Assembly (NCBI GenBank): GCA_936432065.2
Contig: OW386293.2
Location: 22,146,234-22,210,233, forward strand
Direction: 5' to 3'
From: Rutpela maculata
Taxonomy: Eukaryota > Arthropoda > Insecta > Coleoptera > Cerambycidae
Length of the DNA stretch: 64,000 bases
Numbering within the stretch: position 1 is the stretch's first letter; each line of letters opens with the position of its first letter. The notes beneath the pieces are model-generated. The model worked only from the letters and a program-made list of their open reading frames with translations, searched no databases and was not told the origin of the DNA. This document shows positions 1 through 11,592 of the stretch, one piece after another. The position numbers were made by a program, and so were the translations under genes.

Positions 1-277
1 AACTATCTTCCACACAATGTGTGCTTTTCATGATTTGAAGATAAAGGAAGAAATGCTGCTTATGTTTTTCAATACATGATCCTTTCTATAATGAGTAGGT
101 ACCGATATATTGTAAAGGACAACTCCATATTGATTTAATAAATGCTATCACTCGTAGACCTCCAATAACCCATGAAACATATTCTGATATGTAATGGTCT
201 TTTAACGTTAGACAAATGATATTTATTATTTCTTTCTTTATTGCAATTAATAACATTCGTACTTTTTAATGTTGTAG
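1..277. other. Intron 5' of the ZAD exon
   Basis: AT-rich non-coding sequence ending in a pyrimidine-rich stretch and AG at 276-277, read as the 3' part of an intron of the zinc-finger gene. The first exon, with the start codon and first ZAD cysteine pair, must lie upstream of the window. I see no other feature here. Confidence 0.5.
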
Positions 278-632
278 AATTTGGAAGTGTCTAACAAGCC
301 GGTGATGTGCTTAAAATGTTGGGAGCTCTTACAAATAGCTTATTCTTTTAAAAAGGACTACCTTGAAGTTGAAAGAAAAATAAGGGAGTACTGTAGAGAA
401 TTTAGATTGCGTAACAGAAATTTATCTGTACAAACATTAGAAAAAGTTAAAAATTACTTTTCAGAGGAGTATTGTGAAATTATAACGTCAAATATTAAGA
501 AGGAAAATGATTTTGTTGAAAATATATACTCTCATGTCAAGAAGGAACATCACACTTCTAGGAAAATCTCTAAAAAAAATAAGCGCATCAAAACTGAAAA
601 TGAGAAACTTGTTAAAAATGAGGGTTTTCCAG
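278..632 (+). CDS. ZAD zinc-finger gene, exon A (second half of ZAD)
   Basis: This exon encodes about 118 residues. It opens with VMCLKCWELLQIAYSFKK, which fits the second cysteine pair and first helix of a ZAD (zinc-finger-associated domain, an arthropod dimerisation module of C2H2 transcription factors). A long basic helical stretch with lysine-rich motifs follows. The acceptor AG is at 276-277 and the exon starts on a codon boundary. The donor is CCAG|gtaaac, leaving one base of a codon (phase 1). The frame stays open into the intron only to a stop near 650. The first ZAD cysteine pair must be upstream of the window. By phase this exon can join 4250 or 21789. The product is probably a nuclear DNA-binding regulator. 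The exon structure is seen; the ZAD name rests on one cysteine pair plus spacing. Confidence 0.7.
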
Positions 633-3600
633 GTAAACCTTTTCTCGTTTGACAAAATAAATAAATCTCAGGGATTGAAAACAAAATTGAAATAGGAACA
701 GAAAGACCATTGTGACAAAAAGATGAAATGTCGAAAATCTAAATGTGAGAACAGAACATATTGAGGACAAAATATTCTCAATTGGTTTATCAATATCTCC
801 AGTTGCTACAGAGTTATAAGGACTTTTTGCTATAACACGACCTGTGCGAGGTTTTGTTTTTGGGCAGATGGAGTAATTTCCGAAGTAATTTTTCGCGCTT
901 AATTCGAATCTGGCCTCAGAATTGAGGTTAAGTACTTAAAAAATTGCTTTTTTGTCTACTTTTAAGGTTATGTATAGGATTTAAAAATTTTTTTAGCTTA
1001 TTTCTAATAAATACATCATTTAGTATCATCCTCTTTATAATAAGCTTTCGAATGATCATCTATGAAGTTTCCTTGCAAAGTTATAGCCATTTTAAAGTGA
1101 CACGAATTTGAAACCATGATCCCCTACAACTCAACAATCTGAACGAAACCACTCCAACAGAATCAAAGATGTTTTAACTCCTAGATCGCTCAACTCTATC
1201 TCAATTTATATTGCGGGCCTGTGAAAAATTAAACGTATTTCATCGTAATCAAACCACTAGGTTCTTCGGTTTGACTGTAGTTGTAGGTGAAAGGACTGCA
1301 TTGATACAGTCGGCGAGAGTTTTCTTATTGCACGCCCTCAGAAAAAAAAAACCCGAATCGCATTGTAATCAAACCGGCCAAAGTTAATGGCAAATGTTTT
1401 CAGTTGTCCAAAAAATGAAAGAAATACAATTGGCGGGAATTTTGAAAGAGGGGAGGAAGAGTTATTGGGGCAATTATGAGCATAAAATCCAGGTTTACAC
1501 TGTAAATGTCGTCAAACAAGGAATTCAAGCTGAATTTTTACATACTCCAAACACCCTATAAAACATTATATTATCATCGGCGAGAATTTTTATTAAAATC
1601 AACCTTCAAGAACTACCCCATTGGGGGTGAATAATAGTAACGTTAACTATATTGCCATATATTGCAATTTAGAGCATTTTTACTTACCCTCAAAAAACGC
1701 TGAAACCACTGGGTGAAAACGAGAAGCTTCACTGCAAACTGATTGATTTTAATCAAAATAACATTTGTCCTGTAGATTAATTTATGATTACATGTTTTTG
1801 AAGACATGATAATGCAAAACGGTTATTCATCCCTTTCTTCTACACAGGGGGTGGGGGTGAGGGGTAAATTCGCCCCTTAAATTTTAATAAAAGTTAATTT
1901 CGGATAAAATAAAATTGGTAGTTATTTTATCAAGCAAATAGTTGATTGATTGAACAACAGGACAGTCTTATCCATAAAAAAAGAAACTTTTCCGTTTTAA
2001 TATGTTTGTAAGTTACAAAAATGTTTTACAAAAATGATAAAAAATGCAATCAATAAAAAAAAAGTAAATGCTGTCACATTACATCACCTTAAAGAAAAAA
2101 ATTGAATGGAAAATATGAGTATAGGACTAGAAAATTTCGATAGAACTTTTCTCGATTTTTCTTTTTACCTATTTGATGTTTTACTTCAAAAAGCATATTT
2201 TATGAGATATTGGCGATTTTATGAAAAAAAAATCGCAATATATAACGTTTTTTGGATGGTACTCCTCCTTCCCCCCTTCTCCCAATAATATGGGGGTGAA
2301 AAGAGTAGTTTTGAGGGAGTCAAAATCCTTCTTTGTACATATTCGTTCCCATCGCTGTAGAAAAATTTTTTCGGTTTTATCCGAAATTAACTTTTATTAA
2401 AATTTAAGGGGCGAATTTACCCCTCACCCCCACCCACTTTGTAGAAGAATAACCGTTGCATCATCATGTCTTCAAAAATATGTATTCATAAACTAATCTA
2501 CAGGACGGTTATTTTGATTAAAATCAATCAGTTTGCAGTGAAGATTCTCGTTTTCACCCCTTGTAGGGGTGGTTTCAGCGTATTTTGAGGGTAAGTACTG
2601 TTAAATAATCAAGAATAAAAGGACACTAGAGATTTCTGCTCAAAAAAATGCTCGAAATTGCAATAGACGGCAATATAGTTAACGTTACTACGATTCACCC
2701 CCAATGGGGTAGTTTTGGGGGGGTTGATTTTAATAAAAGTTCTCGCCGATGACAATATGTTTTATAAGGTGTTTGGAGTATGTAAAAATTTAGGCGATAG
2801 TTTTTAGCTTGAATACCTTGTTTGACGACATTCACAGTGTAAACCTGGATTTTATGCTCATAATTGCCCCAATAAGTCTTCCTTCCCTCTTTCAAAATTC
2901 CCGCCAATTGTATTTTTTTCATTTTTTGAACAATTGAAAACATTTGCCACAAACTTTGGCCGGTTTGATTACAATGCGATTCAGGTTTTTTTTTCTGTTT
3001 GCGCACACCGCATCGCTCAATGAGAAAACTCTCGCCGATTTTATCAATGCAGTCCTTTCACGTACAACTACAGTCAAACCGAAGAATCTAGTGGTTTGAT
3101 TACGATGAAATACGTTCAATTTTTCACAGGCCCGCAATATAAAGTGCCGGCCCTTAAGGCCCATATTCACAAGAGACAAGTTTGCTTTTTTGATGAATAG
3201 TATCATCAAATCACTTCGGTTAGAGGTTTAATAAATTTTTCACTTTCAACACTAGCTCCTAGAATATAAAGGTTTAGTCTCAATACAATTTGGGGATGCT
3301 CTGGTTGTTGCCCCAAAGATATATATTTTGTAATCGAAAATATAACAGTTTTTCCTTTGACTCATTGGTTAAAATTGTTGCATTTTCCCTTCTGTTGTGT
3401 TAAATTTGATTCGTTTAGAGTCGTTTGGTTAAGACTGTTGTTGTAGAGGATCATGGTTTCAAATTCATGTCACCTTAAAATGGCTATAACTTTGCGAGGA
3501 AACATCATAGATGAACATTTGAAAGCTCATTTTAAAGATGAAGGATAAAATGATATATTTAATAAAAATAAGCTGAACAATTTTTTGAGTTTTATATATA

Positions 3601-4249
3601 ACCTCAAAAGTTGCCAAAAAAGCCATTTTCTAAGTACTTAATCTCTAATATATATAAATTCTGAGGCCAGATTCAGATTCAGCACGAAAAATTACTTCGG
3701 AAATGACCCTTAGTTGTCCAACAATATTATTCGCAGACCTGTGAAATCGACAATGACCAAAGGCTTTTCTACGCTACATTTTTCTTTTGTTACCTCCAAT
3801 GAGTGGAGGCTATGATACATGTAAACTTCTACTGCACGTGTTCTTTTTTTTTTTGTAAGAATCCACCTTTGTTTTTTCTGTATGCGACCATGTTCTTTTT
3901 GTCATTTGCTGCTGCTGCAGGAAGATGCCTCTACTTCACGGACTCTCCTGATGGACACATGACATCGTTTCTATTTCTGTTCTTATTTTACTATTTTGTT
4001 CTCGCCTTTTCGTTTTGAAGCATTTTCTTGGTTTTGGTCTCTGATTTTTGTTCTGTTTATAAACACCAAAATTTTTGTTCTCATCTTGTTCTGTTCCCGA
4101 GAAGAAAACCAAAACTAAATTTTGTTCACAGTTCCTGAATCTAATATTAAACACTACAAAAAATGTATTACATGTTTAAATTCAACATAACGATTTCAAA
4201 AGGTTATCAGATAAAATAGCAATAATGCTTCTAGGTGTTAGTATCTCAG
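633..4249 (+). other. Intron A-B, filled mainly by a foldback repeat
   Basis: This intron of the zinc-finger gene holds the inverted repeat at 873-3705. The rest (633-872, 3706-4249) is AT-rich. Around 3960-4145 there is a stretch whose 'ggttttggtctctg' end matches, inverted, a repeat near 22760. The open frame at 3803-4018 is low-complexity and is not supported as a gene. Confidence 0.5.
873..3705. repeat. Large foldback / inverted repeat, arms about 1.1-1.3 kb
   Basis: The left arm (about 873-1935) returns in reverse complement as the right arm (about 2365-3705). Matching landmarks are GAAGTAATTTTTCG near 885 and its complement near 3690, 'gaaaccatgatcccctaca' near 1113 and its complement near 3450, 'ggttcttcggtttgactg' near 1260 and its complement near 3075, and the C-rich block near 1850 and its complement near 2420. 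The left arm lacks about 220 bp present on the right (near 3150-3400). The unmatched centre (about 1935-2365) has no clear coding content. No transposase and no certain target duplication were found. It lies wholly inside an intron of the zinc-finger gene. Confidence 0.85.
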
Positions 4250-4346
4250 GAAGACGAAAAACAGTAAAGTTTAACCGTCTGGATAACATGACTCTCATGA
4301 GAGTTTACTATGAAGTTACCAATATTGAACAGGACTTCCATATTGG
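4250..4346 (+). CDS. ZAD zinc-finger gene, exon B (start of helical DNA-binding-like domain)
   Basis: A short exon found by phase: AG at 4248-4249 (or an alternative AG at 4233-4234, same phase), 97 coding bases, and donor ATTGG|gtaagt. It encodes about 32 residues beginning RRKTVKFNRLDNMTLM and ending near NIEQDFHIG. It enters in phase 1 and leaves in phase 2, exactly what is needed to link exon A (ends phase 1) with exon C (starts phase 2). Together with exon C it makes one domain, with aromatic/basic helix VYYEVT followed by YWKRLCDKW. Similar modules occur, from memory, at the N-terminus of arthropod retroelement and zinc-finger proteins. It is not confirmed by transcript data. Confidence 0.6.
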
Positions 4347-5280
4347 GTAAGTTCCCTACTCAGTTTACTTTATTAGTGATATACCCTGCACTATGATTAG
4401 GTGTAACATAAGATGAGTCCAGAGTTAAACGTTTTCTGTGCAGGCAGTATTGACACTCACTCCAGATAAACTGCCAACAATAGAAGTTAAAGACCCATAT
4501 ACATATTTTGAAATGTAGGGGGCAAGCCAACAGTGAGTCACTTTGGCACTCGAGCTTTAAACAGATTTATTTCGGAATTCGGTTTTGCTCGGGCGCCAAT
4601 TCTAAAATGGAATAACGGATTGTTCCCTCTAACAGCCGGTACAGTGGGGCTGGACTAGCTGCAGTGAAGAAACGGTATGTCCAGAAGTTGGTAAAAATAA
4701 AAATCTTTATTTCAGTTATTTTCGGTTACGGTTACCTAACGTACATCATGTACATAATTTTCGGTTACGGTGTGGGTTTTCAGTTACGTTTTGGTTTTCA
4801 GAGCAGCGTTAATTTGGTTTTTGGTTACGGTTTTCCAGAATCTCTCATTTCGGTTTTGGTTACGGTTAGAAAAAAATCTTAATTACAGTTTCTATTCGAG
4901 TACGGTCCCTGACCAAAGCCACTGGCTCAATGCCAATCAAGCATGACTTTTCTGCACATTTGATGTGCTGATTGATAGTCATTAGGCGAGTAGGGTCGAA
5001 GTACTGCGATTGGAGAAAGAGTCACTCATCTGGTCTACAGATGGATGAAGGGGTTGGAGTGGGCATAGCGGGGCCTAAATACAGGCTATCTAAAGCCCTT
5101 AGTAACACTCCAACCATCTTCCAGGCATAAATCTTACATTTTTATTTAAACAAATCAAAAAAATCATGACCTTTATCAACACTGGATAAGTTTTCAACTT
5201 ATTTTTGATGATTTTTTAAATATTTTATCAGATATTTACAAAGTGCAAACCTTGTCTTATTACACAATATTTTTCTGTAG
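4347..5280 (+). other. Intron B-C with a degenerate GGTT-rich repeat
   Basis: Most of 4560-4916 is a repeat with recurring ttcggttacggtt words. It ends at GTACGGTCCCTG, which looks like a hAT-type terminus (CAGGGACC on the other strand). A related stretch lies at 22740-22970. No gene is seen. Confidence 0.4.
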
Positions 5281-5507
5281 ATATTGGAAAAGGCTTTGTG
5301 ATAAGTGGGTCGAGGTTAGACCAGATAAACCTGTACCTGGTGACAGGCTTAGCGCTCAAATACACGGTATAGTACGAAAAAAATTACTGTCAAAAGCGCA
5401 GTTGGAAAAAATTAAAGCAGAAGTTGTCACAAATATGAAAGTACAAGCTCAGTTAGAGCAGACGGTGGAAGATTATTCTGATTCTGATGACTCATTTATA
5501 GAAGAGG
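5281..5507 (+). CDS. ZAD zinc-finger gene, exon C (domain end plus acidic tail)
   Basis: The acceptor is tttttctgtag|A and the donor GAAGAGG|gtaagt. The exon enters in phase 2 and exits in phase 1. It encodes about 75 residues: YWKRLCDKWVEVRPDKP, then a basic helical segment with IVRKKLLSKAQLEKIKAEV, then an acidic serine-rich end (EDYSDSDDSFIEE). The spacing of aromatic, basic and Leu/Ile residues fits a compact helical domain started in exon B. The acidic tail looks like a linker or activation-type region. It is phase-compatible with exon D at 21789. Because exon B enters and exon C leaves in phase 1, the B+C pair could be skipped without changing frame. The domain family is named only from memory. 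Confidence 0.65.
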
Positions 5508-5754
5508 GTAAGTAAAAAGCAGTTTTATCAGTTAGTTAACATTTCAAAAAAATTGTCAATTTTTATGCGCACTAAATATTGTAAAAGAAAATGTAATGGA
5601 GTAGGTAGGTATTGATACTTTTGCAAGTTTCCTAAAATGCGGGAAATTTACCTAGATCGGCTTTTGGCAGTACCAACATGCAAAATTATCACAGTAATTC
5701 TGACCTCTTGTATACACAGTAAGATATGTCTGCAGCGAAAAGGCACGAATATTT

Positions 5755-7260
5755 ATAATAATAATAATAGTAATAATAGTAGACTTTATTTTCATAAGAC
5801 TTGTAGAAACAAGTGGAGAATATTTATATACAAAAATAGTTAAATAAAAATACAAGCAAAAAATAGAGAATTACAGGTTTAACAGTGGTTAAGAAGGAAA
5901 AAATAAATAAAATATAGTATAAAACAGCAAAAATACAAACGTACAATCAATCAATAGACAAAATTGTCACAATTTAAAAATTCACCAATAGAGTAAAAAC
6001 TATGTTTTTGCATCATATTCAGGGCTGGCCTTAGTTCCTCAAGCGCCCTCGTGCGAAATTTTAAAAGGCGCCCTTTTAAAAATCTTTATCCTTATCAATA
6101 TTGATGAGCGGGGGTAAAAAAAAAATTTGTCGTCCTTATTTCAACATTGATGAGCAGGGGGTAAAATCCAAAACAAAATTTTTTCGTCCTCATAAATTTT
6201 ACCCCATGGCGGTAAGGATTTCAAAGAGGTTGGTAATTTATTGAATATTTTAACGGCCATGATCAATGGCCCATTTGCTGATACAGACAAACTATGTCTG
6301 GGTATTTCCATATTTAGTGTAGGTCTAAAATTGTCAAATACAATTTAGGATGTATATATTCGTTATAGTTAGAAGGTTTAGTTGGTTAAATAGCAGGAGT
6401 ATCTAAAGCTTTTAAATGTCATCGTTCTTAGAATTCTTTTTTGTAGGATTAAAACTTAATTTGCTCTTGTACAATTTCCCCAACATAAGATACCGTAGTT
6501 CAATGTGGAGTAGACAGGAGCATAATAACGTGATTAAAACGTCACTTGAAACATAATTTCTGAGCTGCCATAAGACAAAGCAAGAAGATGATTATTTCTT
6601 CAGTATGACATCAATCTGGTTACTCCACGATAAGTGCGAGTCTATACATAAGCCAAGAAATTTAACTTGTGAGCACTGTTGAATACTCTTACTGTTTATT
6701 TTTACTAATACAGTTTCATTCAATTTTCTTGGAGTGAACAGTATGACATCAGTTTTGAGATCATTTAGGATAAACCCCGTATACCGGCAGTAATTTATCA
6801 TAACATGAATAACATTGTTTGCAGTGTTACTCAGATCATTAAAATTGTCTGAACTCACAGCTATTAATGCATCAGCTGCACAGAGAGATACAAAACCACA
6901 TGGGAAATAAGAGAAGATATCATTAATGGAAATAATAAATAAGAGGGGGCTCACTTTGGGCAGTGACTTGTAAGTGACATTATTGGTTCTCAAAATAAGT
7001 TCTTGGCTCCGACCTTGCAAATAAGAGGGTCCACTTGCCATAATTATAAAGTTTGTTCAATAGTGTTGACCGTGTCAAACACACGTTTTAGATCAAATAA
7101 AATACACGCTATTTTGTTTTTACATTCAAAATTCTGCAGAATATAATTGTAGACTGCCAAAATTGTGTTCTGAGTTGATAATTTGCTCCTAAAACCAAAT
7201 TGGTTAATTGACAAGATTTTCTGTTTCCAGAAATTTTGAAAGCTAATATGAAAGGCATTT
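5755..7260 (-). mobile_element. LINE fragment (minus), RT 3' half, degenerate
   Basis: On the minus strand, from about 7250 downward, reverse-transcriptase blocks can be read: INQFGFRSKLSTQNT, an LFDLKR.FDTV remnant of the AFD motif, LLFIISINDIFSYF, a CAADA sequence where YADD should be, then NDLKTDVILFTPRK and a VKFLGLCIDSHLSW block. The longest open piece is 6592-7041. The 3' end is a (TAA)n-like tail at 5755-5781 after an AATAAA-like signal. It is truncated at the 5' end and carries stops. A hAT-like scrap starting CAGGGCTGGCC sits at about 6022, with two tandem copies of an 'attgatgagc.ggggtaaaa' unit. Non-functional. Confidence 0.75.
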
Positions 7261-7818
7261 TCATATTATAAGAAAAATTAAAAATTACGTAATGAAAAAC
7301 ATAATATTGTTTTTTTTTTCAATTGCATAATACAAAGCAAATTTGTTTTATTTTTGTATTATGGTATTCAGTATTTTACTATTTTTGTATAACTGTTTAA
7401 TTTTCATACATTATTATTGTATCTCGTAGTGAACGGTCGTTTATTTCGGTGATCCGGCCCTTATAGCAATAAAATCGGTCGAACCTTTGTGAAACTAAAT
7501 TAAATTAAACTAGGATATGCCAAAGTGCTCTGCATTTAACTATGTAACTCAGTGTGAGCTGTGTTATATGTTAAAACATGACTGTCTATCATTAATTAAT
7601 ATATGTGAATAGGACTCAAACATTAGTATTCAGTTTTTGTATTTGAAGTGGCCAGTTCTTAAAAGTAAGAGAGGTAAGAACCGACCAGTGCCATAAAGGT
7701 CAGTTGCCCTAGGATTGGTAACTCCCTAGGATTGGTAACATCTGGCAAGCAATTTAAATGTTTCCATTATTAGTAAGCGGGCACTTAGATTGAGCATCTA
7801 ATATAACAATAAGAAAGA

Positions 7819-8720
7819 ATGTCTCACTCTTGTGGAAAATGTGAGCTGGCGATAGATTGGCGTAAAGCGCTGGCTATGTCGTGCTCGGGGTTCTTCTCTA
7901 AATCTTATCACACGGCCTGTTATGGAATTCCCCCAGATTTAGTGAAACATCTGAAAACTCCTGGCTTTCATTGGTACTGCGAAACTTGTGATAAAATGAA
8001 ATCAGATTATGAGAACGTTGTCAAAACTATGGTTGAGTCTAAACTTGATGATATCATGAGTAAAATTGAGAAATTATTTGTTAGTATTAGGCAAGAAATT
8101 CTACAAATTGCAGATAATAAATTATCTAAGATATCTGTTCCAGCCGCGTCTAAGGAGCCAGCTCCATCATTCTCCCAACTGGTAGATAATAAATCAATGG
8201 TAATTATAAAGCCAAAAAATTCTGAGCAACCAAATTTCCAAACTAAATATGATGTGATGAGCAACCTGAACCCAGTTGATTTGAGTATCAGCGTATTGAA
8301 ATTGAAAATTTAAGTAATGGGGGCTTGCTCATAGGATGCAACAACCCTGATGGTGCAAATAAATTTAAACAGCTTGCTAAACAAAAATTATCTGACAACT
8401 ATGAAATTCGTGAAGCAAATAAGAGCAGTTATAAACTAAAGATCGTAGGTATGATTGAAAAATACAGTGAGGATCAGGTTGTAAAGTTTATTAAGTGCCA
8501 AAATGAAGTATTTTCTGACAATAGTAAGTGTACAGCAGCAAAAGTTTGGCCCCTCAAGAAGAATAATCGCTTGTAGAATTTGATGCAGAATCTTATTGTA
8601 AGGCGTTAAAACAAGAGTACCTATTTGTCAATTATGATGTTTGCAGAATCTATGATGCAATTGAATTAAAAATATGTTTCAAATGTAGCGGTCTAAATCA
8701 CTATGAGAAAACGTGCTAGT
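7819..8720 (+). pseudogene. LINE ORF1 with PHD-like finger and zinc knuckle, frameshifted
   Basis: The open stretch 7819-8313 starts MSHSCGKCELAIDWRKA and contains a cysteine/histidine pattern (CGKC, CSGFF, YHTACYGIP, WYCETCD) typical of the PHD-like fingers in some LINE ORF1 proteins, followed by a coiled-coil-like helix (EKLFVSIRQEI). After a frameshift, 8325-8576 continues with an RNA-binding-like region, and near 8670-8717 a CCHC-like knuckle (CFKCSGLNHYEKTC) is readable. ORF1 proteins bind the element RNA. Frameshifts at about 8313 and 8576 make it non-functional. Confidence 0.75.
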
Positions 8721-8969
8721 AAAAATTATACCTATCCGAAATGTTCGTTGTCATGCAGTATCAAAGACTGCCCTAGTGATGCTATATTAATTATGTAAAT
8801 GCCAAAATAACCGATAATAGTCATTTTGTATGGGACAGGGAAAGATGTACGGTTTACAAAAAGAAGCTCACTCATTATAAGGAATCTTTATTCGATAACA
8901 AATAGCAATTATTTGAAAGCGAGATTGAAAATCCCAATAATCCTTTCATTTTTATTACCAAAATGTACA

Positions 8970-9843
8970 AGGTTTAAAATCTAAAACTTATGATTTATTT
9001 AACTCTGTCCTAGCAAGTCAATTTCATTTAATTGCTCTTAATGAGACATGGCTGGACTCTACTGTGCACAACTCTGAACTTTTTCCTGCCGACTATTCTG
9101 TCTACAAGGCAGATCGTAATTTCGATCGAACAAATAAAAATGGGAGGGGGAGTACTACTTGCTTTAAGAAAATCGTTTAATGCAACGTTATTAAATCTTA
9201 CTGATGTCTCTGATTTGTTTGCTGATATAGATTTAATTGGAATTAGAATTAGTTTTCTTTGTTTTTTATCATTTTTCTGGTCTTATACATTCCATCTACT
9301 GTCAATGCTGCAATCTATAAGGCTTTTTAGACACACTTGCCACATATTTTCTGACTAAAGAGAAGTTAATTATATTGGGTGATTTTAATATTCCAACCTA
9401 CGTAACTTACAAGTCCACTAACGTTATTATGGATCAGTATATATTGCCTCAATAACTTGCGAGTTCTTGGATCTTAAACAATATAATAAAATATTAAATT
9501 ATAACAACAGACTCTTAGACTTAGTCCTTAGTAGATACAATATTCATGTTCGGAAATCTAATAACTACTTGCTTTCAGAGGACTCTCATCATCCACCTTT
9601 AGATCTACGCTTTAACCTAAATTCTGGCTATAAGAAATGTAATATTCATAATTACTCATCGTTTAACGTCAAAAAAGCGGATTTTAATAAACTGTACCAC
9701 GACTTGAGTAGTATTGACTGGTCTTTTTTAACCAATTATAAAAATGTAAACGATGCCTGTTTACAGTTTTATGAGATATTAAATGCTGTTTTTGCAGAAA
9801 GTGTTCCCAAAACAACCCCGAAAAATGCATCGTATCCACCTTG
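8970..9843 (+). pseudogene. LINE ORF2 endonuclease remnant
   Basis: Readable in shifting frames: an FHLIALNETWLDS block near 9025-9055 (the N-E-T-W motif of APE-type LINE endonucleases), then FPADYSVYKADRN, LILGDFNIP near 9371-9395 (the G-D-x-N motif), and at 9467-9840 a block with RLLDLVLSR and EDSHHPPL (the D-L-V and S-D-H-like motifs). Several frameshifts and stops break it. It nicks target DNA in intact elements; here it is dead. The frame runs into the insertion at 9844. Confidence 0.7.
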
Positions 9844-11576
9844 CCCAAGTAACAATTTAAATGCCAACAAGTATTTATCAGGATTTATCACAGATTTAAG
9901 AAGGTAAATAAACCGAACTGGGTTTTATTATTTCTTTTGTGCATACCAATTTATCTGCAGATAATATGTACTTAAAAAAGGCCTTCAAGCTATCTTTAAA
10001 GCAATTTGTTAAACCTCTTTGCTCTTTAAGATCTATTGGTTTTATAGCCACTTAATTGTTGCATTATTAAAAACCACAATAAATTCATTAAGTTTTATGG
10101 TGGATTTTAAATATTTTAAATTTTGTGGTAGACTATCTATAAATCTTTAGGTCTTATGGGAGTTTTAAAATATGGCCTTTAAGTACTCCTTATGATCAAG
10201 CAATAAAACTAATAACTCTTAAGTAGTCTTACTCTTAATATATGTTATCATAAATACCATTTGCTTTTAACAATATTTGGTAAAGGTTCCTTAAAACTTA
10301 ATAGTTTTTTGGTAGCTTTATTAAGCTACGTTAAAACTTTTTGGTTTTTATAAAGCACTTATAAATCCTTTGGTTCCCCCACTTACGCCTTTAAACTTTG
10401 AGAGAGGGGGCGTATAATAACCTAATACACTCATCATGTATTCAAAGGATATTATGAGGAAACTGTTTAAAATCTACTTACTTGTAGTTTTTCACTTTTT
10501 CTTGGTCAATTAACGCTATAATCACAGAAATAACGAGAAATTAATGATCGCACACTCAAAACACACGAAATAAATAATGTTTTTTTAGGTTATGTTATCT
10601 AAGCTAAGTACATTCGGATTAGAGGTTGTCAGAGACAAATCTTGAGGGTTTTAAAGAAGAATAGTAAAGCTGGGTAAAGTCTTACAGGCTTTAAAATAGT
10701 AATAAAGTGGAGCAATTGGAACTTAACAAAACCTTTTGTTTTATAAAAATATTTCCTAAAGCCACAAACTCTTAATAGGGTATTCTATTAAAATAAATGG
10801 TTTTATTAATTTTTCAGCCATGTTTTTTTCTGTTAACTATAGGAGACATGTTTGAACAAAGTTGGGGCAATAATGTTTAGTTATATTTTTCTTATTCTTA
10901 CTGTTTACATTTAGCCTGCAAGTATCTAAAATGTGTTAATATGTCATATAAACCCCTAAAAAGCCCAAAATCATACTGAGTAAGCTAAAACTAGAGTTAC
11001 TATTTTTTTTATTAATTGTAAATAATAATTAATAAGCTGACAAATGAAAGGCGCGTGATTTTTTTAAAAGTTTTTTGATATACTTTATCAATAAAGTGGT
11101 CTGCGTTGACAATTTTTTGATATTAGGTTGTTTATCAATATCAAATTTTAAAATGTTAGCACATGCAGATATTTCAATCGAGGCAGACATATTTTATTAC
11201 TTGGCGACATTTTCTGATTTAGACAGTGCAACAAGTTTTCGACAAAGGATTATTAAAGACACACAATTATTTATGATGTTCTTGAAGCAGGCTTAAAATT
11301 TGATTGCAAGTACTAACGGTTTTATGAAGATTTTATAAAAGGTTTTATGGTAGACTTGAACACATCTTGCAGATTTGGGTTTTAAAGTACTGTTGGTTTT
11401 ATTGATAGATTTAAGGAAGATATTTATAACCTTTATAAAAGGTCTTTTTTGGTTTTATGCCAGGTTTATTGTAACTTTTAAGAGGTTATCTAGTATAAAC
11501 AGTTTTACGATCAGTTTTATTATATAGACTTAATAACCTCTTGTAGATTGTGATAAAACTTAAATTGTTACTTGGG
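9844..11576. mobile_element. CCCAAG-TIR DNA element, non-autonomous (1.73 kb)
   Basis: It starts CCCAAGTAACAATTTAA and ends with the exact complement TTAAATTGTTACTTGGG. The flanking dinucleotide TG (9842-9843 and 11577-11578) is duplicated, and removing the element restores the LINE reading frame. Subterminal regions (about 9990-10380 and 11300-11560) are crowded with GGTTTTAT-like words in both halves. No transposase is readable; 11075-11296 is open for 73 codons but is unlike any family I know. Terminal CCCAAG and a 2-bp duplication are shared with the element at 38467-41519. The superfamily is unassigned. Confidence 0.8.
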
Positions 11577-11592
11577 TGGTTCAGCAGAAGTA

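Noticed and set aside
2695..3209. Overlapping minus-strand frames in the right arm of the foldback
   Set aside because: No recognised motif. They do not remain open in the matching left arm, so coding constraint is unlikely.
3803..4018. 71-codon open frame rich in Phe/Leu
   Set aside because: Low-complexity T-rich DNA read as Phe/Leu; no domain and no splice or start context.
5757..5782. CRISPR-like or satellite array from the TAA/GATA runs (5757, 30428, 36393, 43038, 55672)
   Set aside because: Each run sits exactly at the 3' end of a minus-strand LINE, so they are retroelement tails or microsatellites.
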